The notes: generated by a model from the letters alone, not told the origin. 10,458 nucleotides of DNA from DAIDJM01 sp964250215 (GCA_964250215.1 CAXUEX010000102.1:1-10458), one strand, 5' to 3'; numbered from the stretch's first letter, positions 1-6,732 are shown. Numbers and translations: made by a program.

Positions 1-1
1 G

Positions 2-1747
2 ATTGATGCAGGCCAGCTCGAACCGGCGGGGCGGCTGCTGCAAGGCGTGGTACAGCCCGGGGCCGCGCTGGCCTTCGAGCGCGGCCGGCTCGCCGAAGCC
101 GCCGGGCGGTTCGAGGCGGCGCTGCTGCAATACCGGGAAGCGACGCGGCACGAACCGCGGCATGCCGCTTCGCGGTTGGCGACGGCGCGGCTGCTCGCCC
201 GGCTCGGGCGCGCGGCGGAGGCCGCGGCGGCATTCGCGGCGCTGCTGAAACGCGAACCGGGAAGCGCGCCGGCACTGGCGGACTACGCGTGGTTCCTGGG
301 CAGCCGGCACCGCTATCGCGAGGCGCTGGCGATCTACGACCGGCTGGAGGCCGGGGGCGCCGACATGCTGCGCGAGATCGCCATGCTGGCGCTCGGCTTT
401 GCGCATGTCTGCGACTGGTCGGCTCGCGCGACGCTGCGCGAGCATCTGCGGGCGCGGTTCGCCAGCGAACGGCCCGGCGTGGCCGATGCGTATGCGTTGT
501 TCTGTCTGGATGACGATCCGGTAATGCACCGATCTATGGCGGTGTGCATCGCGGGCGCCATCGCGCGGCACTCGGCTGGCATGGCGCGGCCAGCTTCGCG
601 AGAAGTGCGGCGCGAGGGACGGTTGAAGATCGGCTATCTCTGCGGCGACCTGAACCAGCACGCGACATCGCTGCCGCTGGCCGGCGTGATCGAGGCACAC
701 GATCGTGAGCGCTTCGAGATCGTCGCCTACGATTACAGCGGGGAAGATGGATCGGAAATCCGTGGGCGCACGAAGCTTGCGTTCGAGCGGTTCGAGAGCC
801 TGGGCGCGGAGACGCCGGCGCAGAGCGCGGCGCGGATTGCCGCGGACGGGATTGATATCCTGGTAGATTTGAACGGCTACACGGAACGCACGCGCAGCGA
901 AATCCTGGCCTTGCGGCCGGCGCCGATCCAGGTGAATTTTCTTGGCTACGTTGGCACGCAGGCGGGTGGCTGGACGGATTACGTGATTGCCGACCGGCAT
1001 GTGCTTCCCGCATCCGAGTTGGCGAACTGGAGCGAGCAGCCGGTGTGGATGCCGGCGAGCTGCTATCCGAGCGACCGTTTTCGGCCACTGCCGCCGGCGC
1101 AGGGCGAGCGCGCGTCATACGGGCTGCCAGCGGACGGCTTCGTGTTCGGCTGCTTCAACAATCCGTTCAAGCTCTCGCCAGAATTTTTTACGATCTGGAT
1201 GCGGCTGCTGCTGGGGGTGCCGGGCAGCGTGCTTTGGCTGTACGAAGGCAATGCGCTGATGGCGGCCAATTTGCGGCTAGAGGCGGCGGCGGCAGGCGTC
1301 GATCCGGCGCGGTTGGTGTTCGCGCCGGCGGCGACGCTGGACGTGCATATCGCGCGCCATGCGTGCCTGGACCTGTTCCTGGATACCTCGCCGTACGGCG
1401 CGCACACTACCGGCGCCGATGCGCTTTGGGCCGGTGTGCCGATGGTGGCGTTCTGCGGCCGCGCGTTTCCGGCGCGGGTGGGGGCCAGCCTGCTGCATGC
1501 GGTGGGGCTGCCGGAGCTGATTGCGGAGTCGCTGGAGGCACACGAGGCGCTGGCCTTGTCGCTGGCATCCGACCCGGCGCGGCGGGCGCGGCTGCGCGCG
1601 CACCTGGTCGCGGCGCGGCAGGAGTCGCGGCTGTTTGATGCGTCGGCTTTCGCGCGCGCGCTGGAGCGGGGGTATCTTGCGATGGCAGAGCGCGGCCGCG
1701 CCGGGCTGGCGCCGGCACCGATCGATCTGGCGGGAGAGCCGGCATGA
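2..1747 (+). CDS. TPR-containing GT41 (SPINDLY/OGT-like) glycosyltransferase, 5' partial
   Basis: Probable cytoplasmic glycosyltransferase that would move a sugar from a nucleotide donor (UDP-GlcNAc in the best known members) onto Ser/Thr of proteins; the substrate here is unknown. The frame is open to the left edge, so the start is probably outside the window. The first possible in-window start, GTG at 47, has no well-spaced ribosome binding site. Numbering from that GTG, about three helical TPR-type repeats fill residues 5-120, a CDW linker lies at 122-124, and the GT41 catalytic region runs from about 193 to 548. Family signatures present are H205 (in NQHATS), the ILVDLNGYT block at 271-279, PAPIQVNFLGYVGT at 291-304, K375 (in NNPFKLSP, aligning with the donor-binding Lys of human OGT), and HTT 453-455 with D458. 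The catalytic machinery therefore looks intact. The stop overlaps the start of the adenosine kinase gene (ATGA), implying co-translation. The family call is firm; the biological target cannot be inferred. Confidence 0.9.
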   Translation: MDAGQLEPAGRLLQGVVQPGAALAFERGRLAEAAGRFEAALLQYREATRHEPRHAASRLATARLLARLGRAAEAAAAFAALLKREPGSAPALADYAWFLGSRHRYREALAIYDRLEAGGADMLREIAMLALGFAHVCDWSARATLREHLRARFASERPGVADAYALFCLDDDPVMHRSMAVCIAGAIARHSAGMARPASREVRREGRLKIGYLCGDLNQHATSLPLAGVIEAHDRERFEIVAYDYSGEDGSEIRGRTKLAFERFESLGAETPAQSAARIAADGIDILVDLNGYTERTRSEILALRPAPIQVNFLGYVGTQAGGWTDYVIADRHVLPASELANWSEQPVWMPASCYPSDRFRPLPPAQGERASYGLPADGFVFGCFNNPFKLSPEFFTIWMRLLLGVPGSVLWLYEGNALMAANLRLEAAAAGVDPARLVFAPAATLDVHIARHACLDLFLDTSPYGAHTTGADALWAGVPMVAFCGRAFPARVGASLLHAVGLPELIAESLEAHEALALSLASDPARRARLRAHLVAARQESRLFDASAFARALERGYLAMAERGRAGLAPAPIDLAGEPA

Positions 1748-2709
1748 CGCGGCCGCGGTTCGATCTGCTAGGCGTGGGCAATGCGATCGTCGATGTAGTT
1801 TCGGCATCGGATCATGCATTTCTCTCGAAGCACGACATGCGACCGGGCGGGATGCGGCTAATCGATGCGGCGCAGGCGGAAGTGCTGTATGCCGCGATGC
1901 CGCCGGGCCAGGAGAGCAGCGGCGGGTCGGCGGCGAATACCTGCGCGATGGCCGCGTGGCTCGGCGCGCGGGTGGCCTATATCGGCAAGGTGGCCGACGA
2001 TGCGCTGGGCGCGACGTTCCGCCGGGATATCGCGGCCGCGGGCGTGCATTTCCCCAGCGCGCCGCTACGCGAGGGCGCGCCCACCGCGCGCTGCCTGATC
2101 TTGGTGACGCCCGACGGGCAGCGCACGATGAACACGTATCTCGGCGCTTCGGTGGCGTTCGCCGAGGCGGATCTGGACGCGGCGCCGATCGCCGAGGCCG
2201 CGGTGGTGTATCTGGAGGGATATCTGTTCGATCCGCCGGCCGCGCAGGCGGCATTCCGTCGCGCGGCGCGGCTGGCGCGACAGGCGGGGCGCAGCGTGGC
2301 GTTGTCGCTCTCCGACCCGTTCTGCGTCGATCGGCACCGTGCGGCGTTCCGCGAATTTCTCGGCGAAGTGGATATTCTGTTCGCGAACGAGGCGGAGATT
2401 ACGAGTCTTTACGAAACGAACGCGTTCGACGACGCGATGGCCGCGGTGCGGCAGGATATCCCGCTGACGGCGCTGACGCGGAGCGAGGCGGGGAGCGTGA
2501 TCGTGCACGGGGCAGAGACAGTGCTGGTAGCTGCCCAGCCCACGCGCGTGGTGGACACGACGGGGGCGGGCGATGCGTATGCGGCGGGCTTCCTGACCGG
2601 GCTGGCGGCAGGGCGGGACCTGGCCGGTTGCGGCAGGCTGGGAAGTCTGGCGGCGGCGGAGGTGATTTCGCATTACGGGGCGCGGCCGCCGGCGGCCGGC
2701 AATGCCTGA
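1744..2709 (+). CDS. adenosine kinase (PfkB/ribokinase family)
   Basis: A 321-residue cytoplasmic sugar/nucleoside kinase, most like alphaproteobacterial adenosine kinases, which phosphorylate adenosine to AMP with ATP and so salvage adenosine, for example from S-adenosylhomocysteine turnover. It opens with the family's GVGNAIVDV strand (10-18). The PfkB signature 1 region holds GGSAAN at 60-65. The block TARCLILVTPDGQRTMN (114-130) is characteristic of the adenosine kinase branch. FANEAE (213-218) lies in the nucleotide-binding half. Signature 2 is DTTGAGD at 271-277, with D277 as the expected catalytic base and GAG as the anion hole. Length is normal for the family. The ATG overlaps the preceding stop (ATGA), so translation is probably coupled to the glycosyltransferase. 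The gene ends 27 bases before the convergent oxidoreductase gene. Another PfkB substrate such as inosine or a sugar cannot be excluded. Confidence 0.9.
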   Translation: MTRPRFDLLGVGNAIVDVVSASDHAFLSKHDMRPGGMRLIDAAQAEVLYAAMPPGQESSGGSAANTCAMAAWLGARVAYIGKVADDALGATFRRDIAAAGVHFPSAPLREGAPTARCLILVTPDGQRTMNTYLGASVAFAEADLDAAPIAEAAVVYLEGYLFDPPAAQAAFRRAARLARQAGRSVALSLSDPFCVDRHRAAFREFLGEVDILFANEAEITSLYETNAFDDAMAAVRQDIPLTALTRSEAGSVIVHGAETVLVAAQPTRVVDTTGAGDAYAAGFLTGLAAGRDLAGCGRLGSLAAAEVISHYGARPPAAGNA

Positions 2710-2717
2710 TTTCGCAA

Positions 2718-2732
2718 GGATCGGATTGATCC
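2718..2732. terminator. small stem-loop between convergent genes
   Basis: A perfect 5-bp inverted repeat, GGATC and GATCC with a 5-base GGATT spacer, sits in the 27-base gap between the adenosine kinase stop and the stop of the minus-strand oxidoreductase. Its position would suit a bidirectional termination signal. The stem is short and no T-tract follows on either strand, so intrinsic termination would be weak; this is inference from position and symmetry. Confidence 0.25.
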
Positions 2733-2736
2733 GCCG

Positions 2737-3408
2737 TCAGATCGCCGGGCCCGCCTCCACCGCGGCCACATCCAGCAGACGTTCGATGACCTCTGGCTCC
2801 TGCGCGCCGGCGATCGCGTGCGTGCCGGCGACCACGAAGCAGGGGACGCCATTGATGCCGAGGCGGTGGGCGCGGAGGTTGTCGGCGTGCACCGCGTCGA
2901 TGTCCCCGTCGCCGGCAAGATAGCCGCGGGCGGCGGCGCTGCGCAGGCCGCAACTCGCGGCTATGGCCGCAAGCACGTTCACGTCGCCGATATCGCGGCC
3001 GTCGGTGAAATGCGCGGCGAACACCGCCTCCACGAGCGCGTCGGCGCGGCCGAAGCGGGCACCCCAGCGCACCAGCCGGTGCGCATCCACGCTGCTCGGC
3101 GTGCGCCGGATGCGGTCGAAGCGGAACATCACGCCCTCGGCGCGGCCGATTTCGGCGATCGAACCGTAAAGCCGGCGGGCGCGTTCCTCGCCGCCGAATT
3201 TGCGCAGCACGTAATCGGCGCGTGGCATCCCGGCGCGGGGCATGTCAGGGTTCAGCAGAAAGGGCCGCCAGGTGAGGTCCACCAGCAGGTCTGGACGGCG
3301 TGCGACCGAGCGGAACAGGCGGCGCACGCCGAGATAGCACCAGGGGCAGACGAGGTCGTGCACCACCTCGATGGCCAGCCGGGCGGGCGTGGGAGCCAGG
3401 ACATTCAC
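2737..3408 (-). CDS. FrnE-like DsbA-family thiol oxidoreductase
   Basis: A 223-residue thioredoxin-fold protein of the DsbA/FrnE group, predicted to exchange disulfides; no signal peptide is visible, so it should be cytoplasmic. The N-terminal beta strand (IEVVHDLV, 13-20) leads into the active site C21-P-W-C24. A helical insertion domain follows (about 58-165), including the family-typical SVDAHRLVRWG (106-116), and the fold closes with GINGVPCFVV at 184-193. P189 is the expected cis-proline, and it is followed by a cysteine (C190). The start is GTG at 3408-3406: an in-frame TAG at 3420-3418 rules out an upstream start, and later GTG codons at residues 15-16 would cut into the first strand. 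It lies convergent to the adenosine kinase and divergent from the GST gene. The exact substrate cannot be assigned; the isomerase-like HCCA group shares the fold, but the CPWC motif favours an oxidoreductase. Confidence 0.87.
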   Translation of the reverse strand: MNVLAPTPARLAIEVVHDLVCPWCYLGVRRLFRSVARRPDLLVDLTWRPFLLNPDMPRAGMPRADYVLRKFGGEERARRLYGSIAEIGRAEGVMFRFDRIRRTPSSVDAHRLVRWGARFGRADALVEAVFAAHFTDGRDIGDVNVLAAIAASCGLRSAAARGYLAGDGDIDAVHADNLRAHRLGINGVPCFVVAGTHAIAGAQEPEVIERLLDVAAVEAGPAI

Positions 3409-3414
3409 GCGCCT

Positions 3415-3420
3415 ATTCTA
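3415..3420 (-). promoter_or_regulatory. candidate -10 element for the FrnE-like gene
   Basis: On the minus strand the hexamer TAGAAT (5 of 6 matches to TATAAT) ends only 6 bases before the GTG start. No good -35 match is found 16-18 bases upstream. If used, transcription would begin at or next to the start codon, giving a leaderless or nearly leaderless mRNA. The 53-base divergent gap must also contain the promoter of the GST gene, for which I see no clear hexamers. Confidence 0.3.
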
Positions 3421-3461
3421 GCCTGGGCGGGCGAGCAAACCCAGCGGTTCGGAGACAGCCG

Positions 3462-4169
3462 ATGATCGAAGTTTGGGAACTGGCCGGCATCGATCCGGCG
3501 CATCGGTTCAGCCCGTTCTGCTGGCGGACGCGCATGGCGCTGGCGCATAAAGGGCTGGAACCCGCGACCCACGCTTGGCGGTTCGGAGAGGCGGACAGCC
3601 TGCCGGGAGCGCCCCAGCAACGCACCGTGCCGGTAATGAGGGACGGGGGTATGATAGTGGCCGATTCCAGCGGCATAGCACACTATCTTGAGACGCACTA
3701 TGAGAACCGACCCAGCCTGTTCGGCGGTCCTGTGGGCGAAGCCCATGCGCGGTTCGTGGTGGCCTGGGCGGATACGGTGCTGCAGCCAGCGATTTTCCCG
3801 ATCGTGGCGCCCGATGTGGCGCGGTTCGTGCGGCCCGAGGCGTTGCCCGAATGGCGGGCGGCGCGCGAGGCGCGGCTGGGCATGACGTTGGAGGCGGCGC
3901 GGGTGCGGCGGGGCGAATTCCTGCCGGCGTTGAACCGGGCGCTGCTGCCGGCGCGGCGCGCGCTGGAACCGGGCGGGTTCTTCGGCGGCAATGAGCCGAG
4001 CTATGCCGATTATGCGGTGTTCGGCGCCTTCCAGTGGGCACGGCTTACTTGTCCGGTGGAGCTGCTGGCCGAAGACGACGCGCTGCGTGGCTGGCGCGAG
4101 CGGGTTTTGGATCTGTTCGACGGTCTAGCGCGACAGGCGGCGCATCCGAAGCTGGAAGAAGCTGCATGA
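3462..4169 (+). CDS. glutathione S-transferase, LigE-like
   Basis: A 235-residue soluble protein of the glutathione transferase superfamily. The N-terminal thioredoxin-like domain (about 1-85) contains FSPFCWRTRMALAHKGL (16-32), which resembles the SPxxWRTxxALxHKG region of LigE-type beta-etherases. S17 or C20 is the candidate catalytic residue. It also carries the cis-Pro segment TVPVMRDG (55-62) and the glutathione-binding DSS triplet at 68-70, in place of the usual E/D-S pair. An all-helical C-terminal domain follows (about 95-225), with the late PSYADYAVFGAFQWAR stretch typical of GSTs. The ATG at 3462 is chosen because GGAGA at 3451-3455 gives a well-spaced ribosome binding site and the N-terminus fits the family; a longer in-frame extension reaches to 3300 but overlaps the divergent gene. 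The stop overlaps the next start (ATGA). LigE-like similarity does not prove lignin-ether cleavage; a general detoxification role is equally possible. Confidence 0.87.
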   Translation: MIEVWELAGIDPAHRFSPFCWRTRMALAHKGLEPATHAWRFGEADSLPGAPQQRTVPVMRDGGMIVADSSGIAHYLETHYENRPSLFGGPVGEAHARFVVAWADTVLQPAIFPIVAPDVARFVRPEALPEWRAAREARLGMTLEAARVRRGEFLPALNRALLPARRALEPGGFFGGNEPSYADYAVFGAFQWARLTCPVELLAEDDALRGWRERVLDLFDGLARQAAHPKLEEAA

Positions 4170-4849
4170 AGCGGTTCTGGTCGCACGCCACGGCCGAGGG
4201 CACGCAGGTGCGATTGGATGCGAAGCCGTTGCGCGCGCCAGAAGGCCAGGTGCTGGAGTTCCGCACGCCACGACTGGCGCAGGCCGTTGCGGCGGAGTGG
4301 GACGGGGTGCAGGGGGCGGTAGCGCGGGACCGGTTGATCCTGACGCAGCTTGCGATGACGGCGGCTCTGCGCGTGGCGATCGATCCGGCGGGCGCGCGGG
4401 CGGCGCTGGGGCGGTACGCCGAGCACGATCTGCTCTGCTACCGGGCGGCAGCGCCGGCGCCGTTGGTGCGGCTTCAGGCCGAGGCGTGGGATCCTTGGCT
4501 GAACTGGGCGGAGGCACGTTTCGGGGCGCGGCTGGTAATAGCGGAAGGGGTCGTGCCGGTGGCGCAGCCGTCCGCGGCGTTGCTGGCAATGCAATCGGCG
4601 CTGGCCGCGCTGGACGCGGACGTGCTGGCAGCTTTGGGCGTGTTGGTGCCGGCGCTGGGCAGCCTAGTGCTGGGCCTGGCGGTTGCGGAAGGCGCCATTG
4701 CGGCGGAAGCGGCGCACGATGTGTCGCTGGTGGACGAGTATTTCCAGCAATCGCTGTGGGGCCAGGACGCGCAAGCGGCCGAGCGCCAGGCGGCGCTGCG
4801 CCGGGATATCGAGGGGGCGGCGTGCTACTTGGCGCTGGCAAAGGTTTGA
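4166..4849 (+). CDS. ATP12 family F1-ATP synthase assembly chaperone
   Basis: A 227-residue cytoplasmic protein matching the ATP12 family, whose mitochondrial members bind the F1 alpha subunit and prevent its aggregation during ATP synthase assembly; alphaproteobacteria carry the same family. Family-typical blocks in order are MKRFW at the N-terminus, the RLDAKPLRAP strand pair (16-25), TPRLAQAVAAEWD (34-46), LTQLAMTAALRV (59-70; usually closer to LTRLANTALDRV), HDLLCYRA (87-94), WDPWLNWAEARFGARL (108-123) and the C-terminal DEYFQQSLWGQDAQA block (190-204). It is slightly short for the family but complete. Its ATG overlaps the GST stop (ATGA), preceded by GGAAGAA at 4154-4160 as ribosome binding site, and its own stop overlaps the acylphosphatase TTG start. 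This places it in the middle of a three-gene translationally coupled unit. Confidence 0.88.
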   Translation: MKRFWSHATAEGTQVRLDAKPLRAPEGQVLEFRTPRLAQAVAAEWDGVQGAVARDRLILTQLAMTAALRVAIDPAGARAALGRYAEHDLLCYRAAAPAPLVRLQAEAWDPWLNWAEARFGARLVIAEGVVPVAQPSAALLAMQSALAALDADVLAALGVLVPALGSLVLGLAVAEGAIAAEAAHDVSLVDEYFQQSLWGQDAQAAERQAALRRDIEGAACYLALAKV

Positions 4850-5124
4850 AAGCAAAGCATTTGCGCATTTCGGGCCAGGTGCAGGGGGTGGGCTACCGCG
4901 ACTGGATGGTGGGAGAAGCGAAGCGGCTTGGCCTGTTCGGTTGGGTGCGTAATGCGGGCGGCGACGTGGAGGCGTTGATCTACGGCGAGATCGACGCGGT
5001 GGAGGAGATGCTGCGGCATTGCCGCCAGGGCCCGCGTGGCGCCCGGGTGAGCGGCATCGAGGAGGAGATCGCCGAGCCGCCGGAAGAGGACGCATTTCTG
5101 CGGCTGGCCTCGTCGCGCGGCTGA
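4846..5124 (+). CDS. acyP: acylphosphatase
   Basis: A small cytoplasmic enzyme (92 residues from the TTG at 4846) that hydrolyses the carboxyl-phosphate bond of acylphosphates such as acetyl- or carbamoyl-phosphate. The signature GQVQGVGYR occupies residues 10-18, with R18 as the catalytic phosphate-binding arginine. The second signature LGLFGWVRN at 28-36 supplies the catalytic N36, and GDVEALIYG (39-47) completes the ferredoxin-like core. No ATG exists in the right place. TTG 4846 overlaps the ATP12 stop (TTGA) and gives the usual family length. GTG 4822 would add eight residues and has the better ribosome binding site (GAGG at 4811-4814, 7-base gap), so it is a real alternative. The open frame extends far upstream, but that part is a GC-driven shadow of the ATP12 gene. 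Function is confident; the start is not. Confidence 0.88.
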   Translation: MKAKHLRISGQVQGVGYRDWMVGEAKRLGLFGWVRNAGGDVEALIYGEIDAVEEMLRHCRQGPRGARVSGIEEEIAEPPEEDAFLRLASSRG

Positions 5125-5135
5125 TCAACGCCCCC

Positions 5136-5164
5136 CTGGCACGGGCAGAGCGATTTGGGCTAAC
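5136..5164 (+). promoter_or_regulatory. weak candidate promoter for tRNA-Leu and tig
   Basis: The 59-base gap between the acylphosphatase stop and the tRNA contains CTGGCA (5136-5141, 4 of 6 to TTGACA) and GCTAAC (5159-5164) with 17 bases between. Transcription would start about 13 bases before the mature tRNA, a common arrangement. The -10 match is poor, so this is a low-confidence placement. The tRNA could instead be read from the upstream operon and processed. Confidence 0.25.
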
Positions 5165-5183
5165 TGCGCCGCTCGCCGGCGGG

Positions 5184-5268
5184 GCGGGCGTGGTGGAACT
5201 GGCAGACACGCCAGATTTAGGTTCTGGTGGCGCAAGCCGTGGGGGTTCAAATCCCTCCGCCCGCACCA
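5184..5268 (+). tRNA. tRNA-Leu (anticodon UAG)
   Basis: An 85-base gene folds into a full class II cloverleaf. The acceptor stem is GCGGGCG (5184-5190) with CGCCCGC (5258-5264), followed by discriminator A and an encoded CCA (5266-5268). The D arm carries GGTGG...GGCAGAC. The anticodon stem is CCAGA/TCTGG (5211-5215, 5223-5227), with loop TTTAGGT placing anticodon TAG at 5218-5220, which reads CUN (chiefly CUA) leucine codons. The long variable arm TGGCGCAAGCCGT is typical of leucine tRNAs, and the T loop is TTCAAAT with stem GGGGG/CCCTC (one G-T pair). The gene sits 59 bases after the acylphosphatase and 30 bases before the trigger factor ATG, so the two may share a transcript. Confidence 0.97.
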
Positions 5269-5298
5269 GTCGCGCGGCTTTCTGATCAGGACACAGTA

Positions 5299-6732
5299 AT
5301 GCAGGTCACCGAAACGCTTTCCGATGGACTTCGCCGCGGCTTCGCCATCACCGTTCCGGCGGCGGAGATCGACCGCCAGGCGCAGGTGAAGCTCGCCGAC
5401 CTTTCAAAGACGCTGCGGCTGCCGGGTTTCCGACCCGGAAAGGTGCCGCTGAACCTGGTGCGCAAGCGGTTCGGCGGCTCGGTGCTGGCGGAAGTGATGC
5501 AGAGCGAGGTGGACCGAGCTTCCGGCCAGGTTATCGAGGAGCGGGGTTTGCGCCCGGCCGGGCAGCCGCGCATCGCGCTGACGGGCGAGGCGCCAAAGAT
5601 TGCGAGCGGCGAGGCGGGCGACCTTTCGTTCAGCCTGGAGCTTGATCTGCTGCCCGAGATCGCGGCGCCGGATCTGGCGGCGATTTCGCTTACCCGTCTG
5701 CGGGCAGAGGTCGAAGCCGGGAAGGTGGAGGCGGCGCTGCAGCGGATCGCGGTGCAGCAGGGCACGAGCGAGCCCATCGAAGATCGCGGCGCCGAGGCGG
5801 GGGACCGGCTGATGGCGGATTTCACCGGCAGCGTCGGCGGCGTGCCGTTCCAGGGCGGCAACGGCACGGATGTGAGCATTGAGGTGGGCGGCGAGGGCTT
5901 CATCCCGGGCTTCACCCAGCAGCTCGATGGCATGAAGCCGGGCGACTCGCGCACCATCGAGGTGACGTTCCCGGCCGAGTATCCGGTGGCCGAGCTGGCG
6001 GGGAAGCCGGCGAGCTTTGCGATCGTGGCCAAGGCGCTGAACCGCGTGGTGCCGGCCGCAATCGACGATGCGCTGGCCGAAAAGCTGGCGTTCGGCGATC
6101 TGGCGGAGCTGCGTGCGGCGGTGACGACGCAGATGCAGCGCGAGCTGGACCAGATGTCGCGGCTGCGCATCAAGCGCGAACTGCTCGATGCGTTGGCGGC
6201 GACCGCCGATTTTCCGGCGCCGGAGAACCTGGTGGCGGCGGAGTTCGAGGCGATCTGGCAGCGTGTGCAGGCCGATCGCGCGGCGGGCCGTGAGGACGAC
6301 GAGGACCGCGGCAAGGACGAGGCGACGTTGCGCGCCGAGTATCGCGCGATCGCCGAGCGGCGGGTTCGGCTGGGGCTGCTGCTTTCGGAGATCGGCCGGG
6401 CGAACAATGTTCAGGTGGAGCAGAGCGAACTGAACTTGGCGCTGCGCAACGAGGCAATGCGGTATCCTGGCCAGGAACAGCAGGTGATCGAGTTCTTCCG
6501 CAAGACTCCGGGTGCGTTCGAGCAGCTTCGCGGCCCGATCTTCGAGGACAAGGTCGTGGATTTCATCTTGGCATCGGCCCGCGTGAAGGAGCGGGCGGTA
6601 AGTCCCGAGGCGCTTGCGCAGGCGGCCGCTGAGGGTGGCACGGGCAAGCTGCCGGAGGAGCGGCCCGAGGCGCTTTCGGGGGCGCCGGACGACGCCGCGG
6701 GATCGCCGGAGCCGGCCGAGGCTGGAACCTGA
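5299..6732 (+). CDS. tig: trigger factor, ribosome-associated chaperone and prolyl isomerase
   Basis: A 477-residue chaperone that binds ribosomal protein L23 near the exit tunnel, shields nascent chains and can isomerise prolyl bonds. The N-terminal ribosome-binding domain (about 1-145) contains the tail motif GFRPGKVP at 43-50. An FKBP-type PPIase domain spans about 155-248 (GDRLMADFTGSVGGVPFQGG, then GFIPGFTQQLDGMKPGD). The alpha-helical C-terminal chaperone domain (about 250-432) has an acidic insertion near 330-343. It finishes with a low-complexity Ala/Glu/Pro tail (about 436-477) that is probably disordered. ATG 5299 is chosen over upstream in-frame GTG codons because those lie inside the tRNA gene; AGG at 5288-5290 provides a ribosome binding site with an 8-base gap. 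It stands just downstream of tRNA-Leu and 80 bases before clpP, the order commonly seen in proteobacteria. Confidence 0.97.
   Translation: MQVTETLSDGLRRGFAITVPAAEIDRQAQVKLADLSKTLRLPGFRPGKVPLNLVRKRFGGSVLAEVMQSEVDRASGQVIEERGLRPAGQPRIALTGEAPKIASGEAGDLSFSLELDLLPEIAAPDLAAISLTRLRAEVEAGKVEAALQRIAVQQGTSEPIEDRGAEAGDRLMADFTGSVGGVPFQGGNGTDVSIEVGGEGFIPGFTQQLDGMKPGDSRTIEVTFPAEYPVAELAGKPASFAIVAKALNRVVPAAIDDALAEKLAFGDLAELRAAVTTQMQRELDQMSRLRIKRELLDALAATADFPAPENLVAAEFEAIWQRVQADRAAGREDDEDRGKDEATLRAEYRAIAERRVRLGLLLSEIGRANNVQVEQSELNLALRNEAMRYPGQEQQVIEFFRKTPGAFEQLRGPIFEDKVVDFILASARVKERAVSPEALAQAAAEGGTGKLPEERPEALSGAPDDAAGSPEPAEAGT

Noticed and set aside
47..49. GTG at 47 as the true start of the GT41 gene
   Set aside because: The frame is open through position 2 and there is no properly spaced ribosome binding site, so the gene more likely begins left of the window.
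1277..2254. A 325-codon open frame on the minus strand across the glycosyltransferase/kinase junction
   Set aside because: Its translation is almost entirely Arg, Pro, Ala and His without any recognisable motif, the usual shadow of GC-rich genes; the + strand genes it crosses are clearly real.
4297..4845. Long upstream extension of the acylphosphatase frame
   Set aside because: Gly/Ala/Arg-rich product with no homology features, overlapping the real ATP12 gene; only the part from about 4822 or 4846 has the acylphosphatase fold.
5137..5152. Sigma-54-like element (TGGCAC then GC at the right spacing) before tRNA-Leu
   Set aside because: The GG-N10-GC core and TGGCAC match, but the -12 TTGC block is GAGC and a tRNA/tig unit is an unlikely sigma-54 target; no activator site is visible.
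5227..5298. In-frame upstream GTG starts for trigger factor
   Set aside because: They lie inside or right after the tRNA-Leu gene; ATG 5299 gives the conserved MQVTE-type N-terminus and has a ribosome binding site.
5255..5298. tRNA-Leu 3' end as an integration (attachment) site
   Set aside because: Only 30 bases lie between the tRNA and tig, there is no integrase and no repeat of the tRNA 3' end, so no island is inserted here.
5286..6407. A 373-codon minus-strand open frame opposite tig
   Set aside because: Ser/Arg/Ala-rich low-complexity product, no ribosome binding site or family signature; the codon pattern is that of the complement of tig.
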